A stretch of 64,000 bases of DNA from Alteribacillus bidgolensis. Its GTDB lineage: Bacteria > Bacillota > Bacilli > Bacillales > Marinococcaceae. Each line of letters opens with the position of its first letter. Position 1 is the first letter of the stretch. The notes under the pieces are model-generated. The model had not been told where the DNA came from, made no database searches, and saw only the letters and a list, made by a program, of their open reading frames with translations. The position numbers and the translations under genes were made by a program. The DNA is taken from positions 1,488,001-1,552,000 of the forward strand of contig NZ_KZ614149.1 in the NCBI RefSeq assembly GCF_002886255.1, given 5' to 3'. Shown here piece after piece: positions 17,469 to 26,548 of the stretch.

Positions 17469-17867
17469 TTATTTTTCTTCAATCATAACATGATGTTCTT
17501 CAAAAATCTTTTTAGTCATATTTAATGCATTCTGAACACGTGGAAATCCTATATAAGGAATTAACTGCATGATGCTTTCTATGATTTCTTCTGGAGTTAA
17601 TCCTGATGTAATTCCCCTCTTCACATGTGTTCCAATTTGCGTATAAGCTGCTTGCGTCACAAGCGAAGAAAGCGTAACAAGTGCTCGCTGTTTATTATCC
17701 AACCCCGACCGCGTGTAAATATCTCCATAAGCAAATTCCACAATAAACTTACGAAGGTCTGGAGCAATGTCTTTTAAACCATCTGACTCTATTAAATGAT
17801 TTACTTCTTCTGAACTAGTAAATTCTTTTAATTTATCTAACCCCCGCTGAAAACGATCCTGTTCCAT
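17469..17867 (-). CDS. Carboxymuconolactone decarboxylase-family protein
   Basis: About 132 residues from ATG 17867, which has AAGGTG seven bases upstream; an upstream in-frame TTG/ATG extension lacks such a site. All-helical AhpD/CMD fold with the family block RALVTLSSLVTQAAYTQIGTHVKRG and LTPEEIIESIMQLIPYIGFPRVQNAL. The Cys-x-x-Cys of AhpD peroxidases is absent, so this is the decarboxylase-like subgroup. Its position between thiolase and bdhA in a ketone-body operon is not explained by protocatechuate metabolism; function here is unknown. Confidence 0.8.
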   Translation of the reverse strand: MEQDRFQRGLDKLKEFTSSEEVNHLIESDGLKDIAPDLRKFIVEFAYGDIYTRSGLDNKQRALVTLSSLVTQAAYTQIGTHVKRGITSGLTPEEIIESIMQLIPYIGFPRVQNALNMTKKIFEEHHVMIEEK

Positions 17868-17967
17868 CCTAACACCTTCTCGTATACTATTTATACTGCT
17901 CAGCTTCTGTCTTGTAATTGGTATCTCCAACAAATGCTACTTGTATGAGAATTGCATTCTTTTGAAG

Positions 17968-19161
17968 TTATCCGTTATACCTCTCTACAATTGTCGCTAT
18001 TCCTTGCCCTCCGCCAATACAAAGAGCAGCTAGTCCAGCGGCACTATCTCGACGTTTCATTTCATGAAGCAATGTCACTAACACACGAGTTCCGCTTGCT
18101 CCAATCGGATGCCCTAATGCAATGGCGCCTCCGTTTACATTAATCCGGTCCTCTGGTATGTCCAAATCACGCTGGACGGCAATGGATTGTGCTGCAAATG
18201 CTTCGTTTGCCTCTACCAAATCCAGGTCATTAATCGTCATTTCTGCTTTGTCCAATGCTCTTTTAGCTGCCGCGACAGGACCGATGCCCATAATACGCGG
18301 CGGAACTCCCGCGCTGGCATTAGCACGGATACTTGCAAGCGGCTTGGCATTTAATTCTCTGGCGCAGCGCTCACTCATTACTATTATTGCTGCTGCCCCG
18401 TCATTAATGCCGGAAGCATTGCCTGCTGTAACGCTGCCGTCTTTTTTAAAAGCGGGCTTCAACTCACTTAATTTTTCAACCGTTGTGATTGCCCTAATGC
18501 CTTCATCGTGAGTAACGGTGATAGAATCTTTTTTTCTCTGCAGCACTTCTATCGGCACAATCTCATCTGAAAATAGTCCACTTTCCTGAGCTTTTGCAGC
18601 TTTTTCCTGACTCAAGGCGGCAAATTTGTCCTGCTCTTCTCTTGTAAATCCGTACTGATCGTTTATATTTTCTGCGGTTATTCCCATGTGATAGTTTTCT
18701 AGCGCACAGGATAATCCGTCATGAATCATGCTGTCTATTAATTGTTGATTTCCGATGCCAAATCCCGTTCGGCTTCCCTTTAAAAGATAGGGAGCCTGAC
18801 TCATGCTTTCCATTCCGCCTGCCACTATAACATCAGCGTCTCCTGCTTGAATGGCTTGAGCAGCCAAGTGAACAGCTTTTAATCCAGAACCGCATACTTT
18901 ATTAACCGTCATAGCAGGAATCGATTCTGGCAGGCCGGCATGTATTGCCGCTATACGAGCGGGATTTTGACCAATTCCTGCCTGGAGAACGTTCCCCAAA
19001 ATAACCTCATCAACCTGGTCAGCTTCAATACCTGAGCGCTTTAACGCCGCTCGTATTGCAGCGGCACCAAGATCGACAGCAGATAATTCTTTAAATACGC
19101 CGTTAACCACTCCAATCGGCGTGCGAACAGCACCTGTGAGAACGACTTTTTCCGAATTCAA
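17968..19161 (-). CDS. Acetyl-CoA acetyltransferase (thiolase)
   Basis: 397 residues, full length. Condenses or cleaves acetoacetyl-CoA and acetyl-CoA. The nucleophilic Cys90 sits in VNKVCGSGLKAV; the catalytic His is in ALGHPIGASG and the second Cys in CIGGGQG near the C terminus. Its start overlaps the stop of scoB by four bases (ATGA). With the CoA-transferase it converts acetoacetate into two acetyl-CoA, so it completes the pathway. Confidence 0.95.
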   Translation of the reverse strand: MNSEKVVLTGAVRTPIGVVNGVFKELSAVDLGAAAIRAALKRSGIEADQVDEVILGNVLQAGIGQNPARIAAIHAGLPESIPAMTVNKVCGSGLKAVHLAAQAIQAGDADVIVAGGMESMSQAPYLLKGSRTGFGIGNQQLIDSMIHDGLSCALENYHMGITAENINDQYGFTREEQDKFAALSQEKAAKAQESGLFSDEIVPIEVLQRKKDSITVTHDEGIRAITTVEKLSELKPAFKKDGSVTAGNASGINDGAAAIIVMSERCARELNAKPLASIRANASAGVPPRIMGIGPVAAAKRALDKAEMTINDLDLVEANEAFAAQSIAVQRDLDIPEDRINVNGGAIALGHPIGASGTRVLVTLLHEMKRRDSAAGLAALCIGGGQGIATIVERYNG

Positions 19162-19820
19162 TTTACTCCCTCCTTTTGGAGAAGGGATTGATCTACTGTA
19201 AAACGAGCTTCTGTATGTTTTCGTACCGCATCCAAGTCATAGCCCTCCTGGATTTCCTTTAACACCATCCCATCTTCCGTAAAATCAAACACCGCCATCT
19301 CTGTGATTAATCGACTGACTACTTTCTTTCCCGTCAACGGCAGTTCACATTCAGAGCGGACTTTGGACTGCCCATGTTTATTGACATGATTCATAATAAT
19401 GACTACTTTTTTTGCTCCTTGAACAATGTCCATCGCACCGCCCATGCCTTTGACCATTTTTCCCGGTATCATCCAATTGGCCAGATCCCCATTTTCAGCC
19501 ACTTCCATGCCGCCTAGAATGGCCAGATCAACATGGCCTCCGCGAATCATTGCAAACGATTCGGCATTGTCAATAAACACAGCCCCTTCTTTCGCTGTCA
19601 CCGTTTCTTTTCCTGCGTTAATAAGATCAGCATCCTCTTCGCCGGAAACCGGATAGGGGCCAATCCCTAAAAGACCATTTTCCGAATGTAAAAACACTTC
19701 CTTGGATGAAGGGATTTTATCTGCAATCATCGTTGGCATCCCGATCCCCAAATTGATATTCATGCCATCTTCCACTTCTAAAACGGCTCGAGCAATAATT
19801 TTTTCACGAATAGAACTCAT
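19158..19820 (-). CDS. scoB: 3-oxoacid (acetoacetate) CoA-transferase subunit B
   Basis: 220 residues of the class I CoA-transferase beta subunit. The catalytic Glu47 lies in the conserved SENG motif (LHSENGLLGIGPYP), and GGHVDLAILGGMEV and KVVIIMNHVNKHG are further family segments. Transfers CoA from succinyl-CoA to acetoacetate with subunit A. Ribosome site GGAGGGG-like (from CCCCTCC at 19824-19830) precedes ATG 19820. A GC-rich hairpin lies in the 75-base gap from scoA. Confidence 0.94.
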   Translation of the reverse strand: MSSIREKIIARAVLEVEDGMNINLGIGMPTMIADKIPSSKEVFLHSENGLLGIGPYPVSGEEDADLINAGKETVTAKEGAVFIDNAESFAMIRGGHVDLAILGGMEVAENGDLANWMIPGKMVKGMGGAMDIVQGAKKVVIIMNHVNKHGQSKVRSECELPLTGKKVVSRLITEMAVFDFTEDGMVLKEIQEGYDLDAVRKHTEARFTVDQSLLQKEGVN

Positions 19821-19856
19821 TTTACCCCTCCTATTAATAATGTGCTAGTTTTCCGC

Positions 19857-19876
19857 AGACGCCCGGCCGAGCGTCT
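19857..19876 (-). promoter_or_regulatory. Intercistronic GC-rich hairpin between scoA and scoB
   Basis: A near-perfect 20-base palindrome AGACGC-CCGG-CC-GAGCGTCT in an otherwise AT-rich gap between the two subunits. No T-run follows it, so it is more likely an mRNA-stability or processing element, or a leaky attenuator, than a full terminator. Confidence 0.45.
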
Positions 19877-19894
19877 CTCTGTATAAAACATATA

Positions 19895-20590
19895 TTAAGC
19901 CCCGCGAACCGTCCGTCTTTCAATTCGTTTCTCATAATGTTCGCCTTTTAATACGTACTGCACGTAAATACTAGGTGTATGGATAAAATTTGGATCTAAC
20001 TTACCAACGTCAACTAGTTCTTCTACTTCAGCAATTGTTACTTTACCAGCCGCTGCTGCTAGTGGATTAAAGTTACGGGCGGTGTGGCGGTATATTAGAT
20101 TCCCATAAGCATCACCTTTCCACGCCTTCACAAGGGCAGCATCCCCCGTAATTGCTTCTTCCAAAATGTACGTTCTTCCATTAAATTCTTTATGTTCTTT
20201 TCCTTCAGCTATGGGTGTTCCTACGCCGCTTGGTGTATAAAATCCTGGAAGACCGGCCCCGCCTGCTCGAATACGTTCGGCAAGCGTTCCCTGCGGTACC
20301 AGCTCCAAATCCAAATCTCCGTTTAAATACTGGGACTCCAGGGTTTTATTTTCCCCTACATACGAGGCAATCATTTTTGTGATCTGCTGATTTTGAAGCA
20401 GCAAGCCAAGGCCCCAATCATCAACCCCGCAATTATTACTGACAATCGTAAGGTCTTTGGTTCCCTGCTCTACCAGTGTCAAAATAGCTTGCTCCGGAAT
20501 GCCGCAAAGTCCAAATCCTCCTACAATGACTGTATCCCCATTTTTAATGTGGCTTACGCTGTCTGCAAACGACATTGTAATACTTGACAT
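19895..20590 (-). CDS. scoA: 3-oxoacid (acetoacetate) CoA-transferase subunit A
   Basis: 231 residues of the class I CoA-transferase alpha subunit. The CoA-binding glycine-rich segment VGGFGLCGIPE (about residues 22-32) and LTIVSNNCGVDDWGLG are family hallmarks. A good AGGAGG lies upstream of ATG 20590. First gene of the operon scoA-scoB-thiolase-CMD-bdhA-atoE, transcribed divergently from a LysR regulator with a cre-like site between them. Confidence 0.94.
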   Translation of the reverse strand: MSSITMSFADSVSHIKNGDTVIVGGFGLCGIPEQAILTLVEQGTKDLTIVSNNCGVDDWGLGLLLQNQQITKMIASYVGENKTLESQYLNGDLDLELVPQGTLAERIRAGGAGLPGFYTPSGVGTPIAEGKEHKEFNGRTYILEEAITGDAALVKAWKGDAYGNLIYRHTARNFNPLAAAAGKVTIAEVEELVDVGKLDPNFIHTPSIYVQYVLKGEHYEKRIERRTVRGA

Positions 20591-20621
20591 TTGAAAACCT
20601 CCTTCTATATTTACACTTTAC

Positions 20622-20635
20622 TAAAAGCGTTTTCA
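20622..20635. promoter_or_regulatory. cre-like site between scoA and lysR
   Basis: TAAAAGCGTTTTCA (minus strand TGAAAACGCTTTTA) matches the palindromic CcpA cre consensus with one deviation. It lies about 32 bases upstream of scoA, a position compatible with carbon-catabolite repression of the acetoacetate operon. Confidence 0.5.
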
Positions 20636-20692
20636 TAAGTAAAATAGATAAAAAATATATATTTATTCTTATAAAGAATAAATGAGGTGCCT

Positions 20693-21583
20693 ATGGATAT
20701 TAAACAACTACATTTGTTTCTCGAAGTATATAAAGAAATGAGCATTTCTAAAGCAAGTCAAAAACTCCATATTTCACAGCCCGCCCTTAGCAAATCTCTG
20801 CTTCAATTAGAACAAGAGCTGGGACTTCGTTTATTTGACCGCTCCACCCGTCACCTGCACATCACAAAAGAAGGTGAAATAATGCTTTCTCACGCGCAAA
20901 AGGTCATACGGGATATGGAGGATATGAAGCAAGAAGCAGAAGACATAAAACTAAGAAAAAAAGGAAGCTTTAAGTTCGGCCTGCCGCCCGTGATTGGCTC
21001 CAATATTTTTCCCGACATCATCGCTTCCTTTAAAACATATAATCCTGAAATAGAGATGGAAATTGTGGAAGAAGGAGCTAAAATTATGGAAGCTTCTCTC
21101 TTAGAAGGAAAAATAGACGTAGGTGTTGGGATCTTACCTGTGGATCATGAACTATTTGAAATACGCCCCATTGTAAAAAAAGATTTATTGCTCGTGGTTT
21201 CCACAGACCATCCATTAGCAGATAGGAAACGAGTGGAATTAAAGGAATTAGCGAATGAACATTTTTTGATGTTTCAAAAGGGATTTTCATTGTATGACCG
21301 TGTCAGGCAGGGTTGTATTGAGGCAGGTTTTGAGCCTTTTATTGTACATGAAAGCACACAGTGGGATTTTTTAGTGGAAATGACAAAAAAGAACCTTGGC
21401 ATCACGTTGCTGCCGGAAATGCTCTGTCAGAAGATTGATTTATATGGAGCCTCTACATTAGAAGTAACAAATCCTACAATCTCGTGGAACTTGGCGATCA
21501 TCTGGCGAAAAAACAGCTATCAATCACATGCAGCAAAAGCCTGGGTTGATTTCGTGGAGGATGCACTGCAAAATAATCTGTAA
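20693..21583 (+). CDS. LysR-family transcriptional regulator of the ketone-body operon
   Basis: About 296 residues. N-terminal winged helix (FLEVYKEMSISKASQKLHIS and QPALSKSLLQLEQELG, residues 8-45) and a C-terminal periplasmic-binding-protein-like effector domain (from about residue 90). ATG 20693 is preceded by AATGAGG at five bases; a GTG two codons earlier overlaps that site. Divergent from scoA with a 102-base gap, so it probably activates that operon in response to acetoacetate or a related acid. Confidence 0.9.
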   Translation: MDIKQLHLFLEVYKEMSISKASQKLHISQPALSKSLLQLEQELGLRLFDRSTRHLHITKEGEIMLSHAQKVIRDMEDMKQEAEDIKLRKKGSFKFGLPPVIGSNIFPDIIASFKTYNPEIEMEIVEEGAKIMEASLLEGKIDVGVGILPVDHELFEIRPIVKKDLLLVVSTDHPLADRKRVELKELANEHFLMFQKGFSLYDRVRQGCIEAGFEPFIVHESTQWDFLVEMTKKNLGITLLPEMLCQKIDLYGASTLEVTNPTISWNLAIIWRKNSYQSHAAKAWVDFVEDALQNNL

Positions 21584-22286
21584 CGTTTACGTTTTGCACT
21601 TTAAATAAAATCGTATAGGCGTTGCCGGATTGACTCACTTTTAATCGGATGTAAGCCTGAGGAGGTCTTTTGCTCGGTTTCCAACATAAGATAGCAAAAA
21701 CTGCTGCGGGAATAAGCATAAGCGAGTGCAAAAATGCTACATCTATTCCTCGATATAAAAAGTAGACTTTGCACCAGCTCCATAGTTTACGAGAATGGAT
21801 GCTTTTCTTGAGCTAAGTGATAGGTTCATTTCCTGATGCAGGTATGCCCGTTTTGTTAACATTGTATGTATTCTTTCTTCTTGATCGGAACAAACAACAT
21901 ATGTAGTAATGGATGAGAGCAGATTTTTCTAGGAGTCTATGGCAGTGAACTTTTTCTAACAAAACCACAACCCGAATATGTGAGGAGACAGGGCATACCT
22001 TTTGCTTTGATTAGTTACGATTATTTGTATGATTGCCGCTGTTATTACTTTTTCGCTGAACCAAGTAGAAGATAAAAATTATAATAGTGAATCAAGTTTT
22101 GGCCAACTTGATTCATGTTTATTTAATCTGGCTTCCTGGAGGGATTATCGTTATTGGAATTTTTGGATTCATCTGGTATTTATTTTAATAGATTTTTATG
22201 AGATGTTGACTCAGCAGGTATTACTGCTGCAGTTGTTGGTTTCGTGATATAATGACAGACAGAAAACTATTATATAATTAACAGGG
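21584..22286. other. Stretch with only membrane-like coding fragments
   Basis: About 700 bases without an intact gene. On the minus strand 21600-21770 contains a hydrophobic stretch (SLMLIPAAVFAILCWKPSK) and 21735-21865 a 39-codon frame from an ATG (MLTKRAYLHQEMNLSLSSRK). On the plus strand 22090-22190 reads LIHVYLIWLPGGIIVIGIFG in a frame lacking a start. These look like decayed membrane-protein genes, but none can be assigned. Confidence 0.35.
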
Positions 22287-22640
22287 ATGAGAAAAAAGAT
22301 GAGCAGTACAATAAAATTGATCTCCCTTTCCATTTTAATATGTTATTTTATTTTTATCGATTATCATGGCCCTCCAACCAGTATCGATTCTTATAATCAG
22401 ACCAATGTTATAACTGTTAGTGAAGATATAAGTGAATATGAACCTTTCATCGGAAAAGATAAACACGCCTTTGGCCATAACCTTTTTATCTATCCGTTAC
22501 TTATTTTAGTGGTTGTTTTAGAAAGCGTATCTAATAAGACCATACCAACCTGGTATTTCAGCAGGACATTATTAGCACTTACTCCAGTATTTTATGGGGC
22601 TGATTATTTGATCCATTTCCCTTTGTTTATGAAACAATGA
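22287..22640 (+). CDS. Small membrane protein, unknown
   Basis: 117 residues with an N-terminal hydrophobic helix (about residues 8-23), a polar segment rich in Asp/Ser/Thr (25-60), and two further hydrophobic helices (about 66-82 and 92-112, including TLLALTPVFYGADYLIHFP). ATG 22299 is an equally possible start; neither has a strong ribosome site. I do not recognise the family. It is followed closely by a second small membrane ORF and a terminator, so the two are probably one transcript. Confidence 0.5.
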   Translation: MRKKMSSTIKLISLSILICYFIFIDYHGPPTSIDSYNQTNVITVSEDISEYEPFIGKDKHAFGHNLFIYPLLILVVVLESVSNKTIPTWYFSRTLLALTPVFYGADYLIHFPLFMKQ

Positions 22641-22665
22641 ATCTTTTATGATTGGAGGAATGGGT

Positions 22666-22785
22666 ATGATGTGGTTCAGACTTATAATGATTGGTGTATT
22701 TGCTTTGACTGCTGTAAATATCTTTTCATATCAAGGTATAGAGATAGTGTATGCTATTACCGACTTCATCAAAAATAAGCAATAG
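22666..22785 (+). CDS. 39-residue single-pass membrane peptide
   Basis: Begins at ATG 22666 (or the preceding ATG 22660) with GGAGGA at 22654-22659. Sequence MMWFRLIMIGVFALTAVNIF forms one transmembrane helix, followed by a short polar tail ending NKQ. A strong terminator begins eight bases after the stop, which supports real expression. Function unknown. Confidence 0.55.
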   Translation: MMWFRLIMIGVFALTAVNIFSYQGIEIVYAITDFIKNKQ

Positions 22786-22792
22786 TTTTTTT

Positions 22793-22826
22793 GAGTGCAT
22801 AGACTCTTTATCTATGCACTCTTTTT
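22793..22826 (+). terminator. Rho-independent terminator
   Basis: Eleven-base perfect stem GAGTGCATAGA / TCTATGCACTC with a seven-base loop and T5, ending the small-membrane-protein transcript. Confidence 0.92.
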
Positions 22827-23024
22827 AGTGATCATTCAGCTTTGATCACTTGCCCAGGAATTCTATCCTCTTCCATGGGAATTCCTCTATTGTCCTCTTA
22901 TATGGGCTGCATCTCCAAAAAATGTGAATTATTGTTAATAGTGTGACCATTTAAGCATTATTAGCCCATTTTAAAAGTGTTTGACAAATGACTACAAGGT
23001 TGCCGATTTATTTCATTAACTCTC

Positions 23025-24164
23025 CTAAAGAGTCTTTTCATATTGGTTCTCTTCCATTTCTTCATAAATATTTGTATATGTGTAACCATGAGCATCAGCT
23101 ACTGCTTCTAAAGTGACTTTACCATTAATGCAATTAATCCCTTTTGCTAGTCCTGGATTCTCTAAAGCGGCTTTTTCATATCCCTTGTTTGCAAGGTCTA
23201 ATCCGAATTGAGTAGTAACATTTGTTAAAGCAATGGTGGAGGTCTGCGAGACAGCTCCAGGCATATTAGCTACCGCATAATGGACTACACCATGTCGAAC
23301 GTAAGTAGGTTCAGCGTGCGTTGTTATATAATCAATAGTTTCAATAGAACCTCCTTGATCGATTGCAACATCGACAATAACAGACCCAGTTTGCATATCT
23401 TTCACCATGTCATCTGTAACAATTTTTGGAGCTCGTGCTCCGGGAACTAGAACAGCCCCAATTAACAAATCAGCACGCTTAACTGCATTTCTCACGTTTA
23501 GAGGATTGGATATTATTGTTTTTAATTGCCCATGAAACTGGTCATCCAATTGTCGTAAACGTTCAGCACTAACATCAAGTATTGTGACACTTGCTCCTAG
23601 CCCTAAGGCCATTTTGGCAGCGTTCGTCCCTACTACTCCACCGCCAATAATAACTACTTCTCCCGGAGAAACCCCTGGTACTCCTCCTAGCAGCACTCCT
23701 TTTCCACCTTTACTTTTTTCTAAAAACTGAGCACCTATTTGTACAGACATGCGTCCTGCTACTTCACTCATAGGTGTTAGTAATGGAAGAGTGCCATTCT
23801 CTAGCTGAATTGTTTCATACGCTATAGCAATAACTTTGTTATCTAATAGAGCTTTAGTAAGAGTTGGTTCAGGGGCTAGATGTAAATATGTGTACAAAAT
23901 TAAACCTTCTTTAAAAAACTCATATTCTGAAGGAATTGGTTCTTTTACTTTAATAACCATATCGACGTCCCAGGCTTCTTTAGGGCCTGACACCATGATG
24001 GCACCGACTTTTATATAATCTTCGTCACGAAAGCCACTTTCGAGACCTGCATTTTTTTCAACAAGTACTTTATGTCCAGCGTTTGTATATACAGCAACAT
24101 TACTAGGGGTTAATGCTACACGATGTTCGTTATTTTTTACTTCTCGAGGAACTCCAATTATCAT
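23025..24164 (-). CDS. ald: Alanine dehydrogenase
   Basis: 379 residues, full length, NAD-dependent oxidative deamination of L-alanine to pyruvate and ammonia. Substrate Lys74 (VKVKEP) and catalytic His95 (YTYLHLAPEP) are present, and the Rossmann motif GGGVVGTNAAKMA lies around residue 175. Last gene of the long amino-acid cluster; with the omega-aminotransferase upstream, which would make alanine from pyruvate, Ald would regenerate pyruvate and release ammonia. Confidence 0.96.
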   Translation of the reverse strand: MIIGVPREVKNNEHRVALTPSNVAVYTNAGHKVLVEKNAGLESGFRDEDYIKVGAIMVSGPKEAWDVDMVIKVKEPIPSEYEFFKEGLILYTYLHLAPEPTLTKALLDNKVIAIAYETIQLENGTLPLLTPMSEVAGRMSVQIGAQFLEKSKGGKGVLLGGVPGVSPGEVVIIGGGVVGTNAAKMALGLGASVTILDVSAERLRQLDDQFHGQLKTIISNPLNVRNAVKRADLLIGAVLVPGARAPKIVTDDMVKDMQTGSVIVDVAIDQGGSIETIDYITTHAEPTYVRHGVVHYAVANMPGAVSQTSTIALTNVTTQFGLDLANKGYEKAALENPGLAKGINCINGKVTLEAVADAHGYTYTNIYEEMEENQYEKTL

Positions 24165-24194
24165 TTTAATACCACCTTAGCCATATTTTTTATT

Positions 24195-24945
24195 CTATTT
24201 AACAGAAAAACCTCTATCTACAAATAGCTGTGCTCCTGTTATAAAAGAAGCCTCATTTGAAGCCATAAATGGTACAGCTGCAACAACATCTTCCGGTTTT
24301 CCTATGCGCTTTAACATTGTAAGATTTGCTTAGGCAGATGCCACTCCTTCTAACTGTAATCGTGACTTAGTTAAGATTGTTTGTATGGTGCCAGGAGCTA
24401 TGCCGTTTACCCGAACATTCTATTCTCCCAAATCTAAAGCCATATGACGTGTCATTTAAGCTACCGCACCTTTGAGGCCCCATGCTCAACCGTATTCGGT
24501 TCTGCTATAACAGAAGTTGTAGAGGAGATGTGAACAATACTACCTTGTTTCTGCTTAACCATATGCCGAGCAGCTTCTTGGCTGCAGAAAAATACACATT
24601 TTGCATTAACGTCCATTACTTTATCATAGTCTGCTTCGGTTAATTCGAGAAAAGGCTTCCTAATAGTCACTCCCGCGTTAGCTACCGTAACCTTAATCTT
24701 AAAAAAGCTTTCTATTGTTTTAGCTATTAGAGATTTGACAGACTGCACATCTGCGACATCTAACCCGATAGTCATCCAGTTAACTTCATCATGTTGTGAA
24801 TTCAAAGCTTCTCTTAACAGCTTCTAAATTTATCTAAAAAAACGACCTTAGCTCCTTCATCAAGATACCTTTTAGCAATAGCTGCTCCATTGCCAGAACC
24901 AGCACCAGTTACAATAGCCACTTTATTTTTTTAGTTTCATTCACT
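24195..24945 (-). pseudogene. Short-chain dehydrogenase, decayed
   Basis: The minus strand holds all parts of an SDR in several frames: KVAIVTGAGSGNGAAIAKRY (24930-24860), a frame change, then NWMTIGLDVADVQSVKS and TVANAGVTIRKPFLELTEAD, the catalytic Ser region HISSTTS with the Tyr replaced (EHGASK), another break, then VRVNGIAPGTIQTILTKSRL and finally FITGAQLFVDRGFSV. There are at least three frameshifts or stops. It sits between the symporter and ald; its loss suggests it is dispensable. Confidence 0.85.
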
Positions 24946-24985
24946 CCCCCTTTCTTCCGTGTTTGTCTCTTGATATGAATAAATT

Positions 24986-26464
24986 TCACTGAGCCTTCCT
25001 TTGTTCTTTCCTGTGTTTTTCATCTTGGACATACTCTTTCTCCCAAAATTCTGCATTTTTTATCCCTAGCTTTGCTGGATCAAAAACAGGATCCTTGCCC
25101 ATCTTTTTCTGTTCCTTAAAATCCTTTAATACTTTCAATGCTGGTTTAAACAGCAGAAGTAAAGCAAATAAGTTAAAATAAGCCATGCTGCCTAAACCTA
25201 TATCGCCAATAGTCCAGGCTGTATTCGAAGCGACAACTGTCCCAGTAAAAACAAAAATTAAAATCAGGAATTTTAGCAAATTATTCATCCATTTTACTTT
25301 GCTTTTCCAGTTGCGAGTGATATAAGCCAAACTTGTTTCAGCCTTGTAATAATACGAAAGCATTGTGGTAAAGCAAAAGAAAAACAAAGCAATAGCTAAA
25401 AAAATGTAACCAAAACTAGGAAGAATATCACTTACAGCCATCTGGACATTTACTGCTCCCGCTTCGACACCAGGTACATTCGTCACAATAGCCTCTTGCC
25501 CATCAGGTTGTACATTATACATTCCGGTAATTAAAATCATAAAAGCAGTTGCCGAGCAAATAATCCATGTATCCACGTAAACCCCAAAAGCCTGTACAAA
25601 TCCCTGCTTAGCAGGGTGAGAAACTTCTGCAGCTGCGCCTTCGTAGGTTTCTCCTCCAGATCCAGCAGCATTTGAGAAAAAACCTCGCTGCACTCCCCAA
25701 GAGATAGCAGCACCAACGATACCTCCAAACGTTGCCTCCGCACCAAAAGCACTTGATAAAATTAAAGAGAAAACATCTGGAATAGCTGATACATTAGCTA
25801 TTAATATAATACTGCACACAATCAAATAACCAATTGCCATTAAAGGTACGAAAAACTCCGTAGCCTTTGCAATTCTTTTTATTCCTCCGAACACAATCAG
25901 AGAAAAAAACAACACTAGAATTATTCCCATAAACATCGGATTAATGCCGAATGCTTTTTCCATGGAAACTGCGATTGTATTTGATTGAATGTTCATTAAA
26001 CCGAAACCTTTTGCAATAATTGCGATTAATGCATACACTATGGCAATTTTCTTTAACCCTAGTCCCTTCTCGATATAATAGGGTGGGCCGCCACGATATT
26101 CGCCATTTTGCTTACTTTTATATATTTGTGCCAATGAACTCTCAATAAAGGCTGTTGCCGAGCCCAAAAAGGCCATTAACCACATCCAAAAAACAGCCCC
26201 AGGACCTCCCAACGCAATGGCAGTAGCTACACCAGCTATATTACCGGTTCCCATTCGGCTTCCTAATGACATTGATATAGCTTGAAATGAAGATACTCCA
26301 CTTCTTGAGGATTCTCTACTAAACGTATATTTAATCATCTCTTTGACGTGTACTAGCTGAACAAACCTACTTGCAATCGTAAAGAACAGTCCAATACCCA
26401 AAAAACAGTAAATGAAGTATTGGTTCCACACCAGTCCGCTAATCCAATTTAGTATACTTACCAT
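24986..26464 (-). CDS. Sodium:alanine symporter (AgcS family)
   Basis: About 492 residues and ten to eleven hydrophobic helices. Family hallmarks: GTGNIAGVATAIALGGPGAVFWMW near residue 75 and GFFSNAAGSGGETYEGAA, the substrate/sodium site region. ATG 26464 is preferred over TTG 26494. Imports alanine or glycine with Na+; in this cluster it may bring in beta-alanine or another amino acid fed to the aminotransferase. The C-terminal tail of about 45 residues is highly charged. Confidence 0.93.
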   Translation of the reverse strand: MVSILNWISGLVWNQYFIYCFLGIGLFFTIASRFVQLVHVKEMIKYTFSRESSRSGVSSFQAISMSLGSRMGTGNIAGVATAIALGGPGAVFWMWLMAFLGSATAFIESSLAQIYKSKQNGEYRGGPPYYIEKGLGLKKIAIVYALIAIIAKGFGLMNIQSNTIAVSMEKAFGINPMFMGIILVLFFSLIVFGGIKRIAKATEFFVPLMAIGYLIVCSIILIANVSAIPDVFSLILSSAFGAEATFGGIVGAAISWGVQRGFFSNAAGSGGETYEGAAAEVSHPAKQGFVQAFGVYVDTWIICSATAFMILITGMYNVQPDGQEAIVTNVPGVEAGAVNVQMAVSDILPSFGYIFLAIALFFFCFTTMLSYYYKAETSLAYITRNWKSKVKWMNNLLKFLILIFVFTGTVVASNTAWTIGDIGLGSMAYFNLFALLLLFKPALKVLKDFKEQKKMGKDPVFDPAKLGIKNAEFWEKEYVQDEKHRKEQRKAQ

Positions 26465-26548
26465 AATAGCCCCCGATTCACTCAATGAAATCAAACGTAC
26501 ATTGAGTTATTTTAGTATTTATGGGCTCTCTCCACTCTCACTCCTTGT

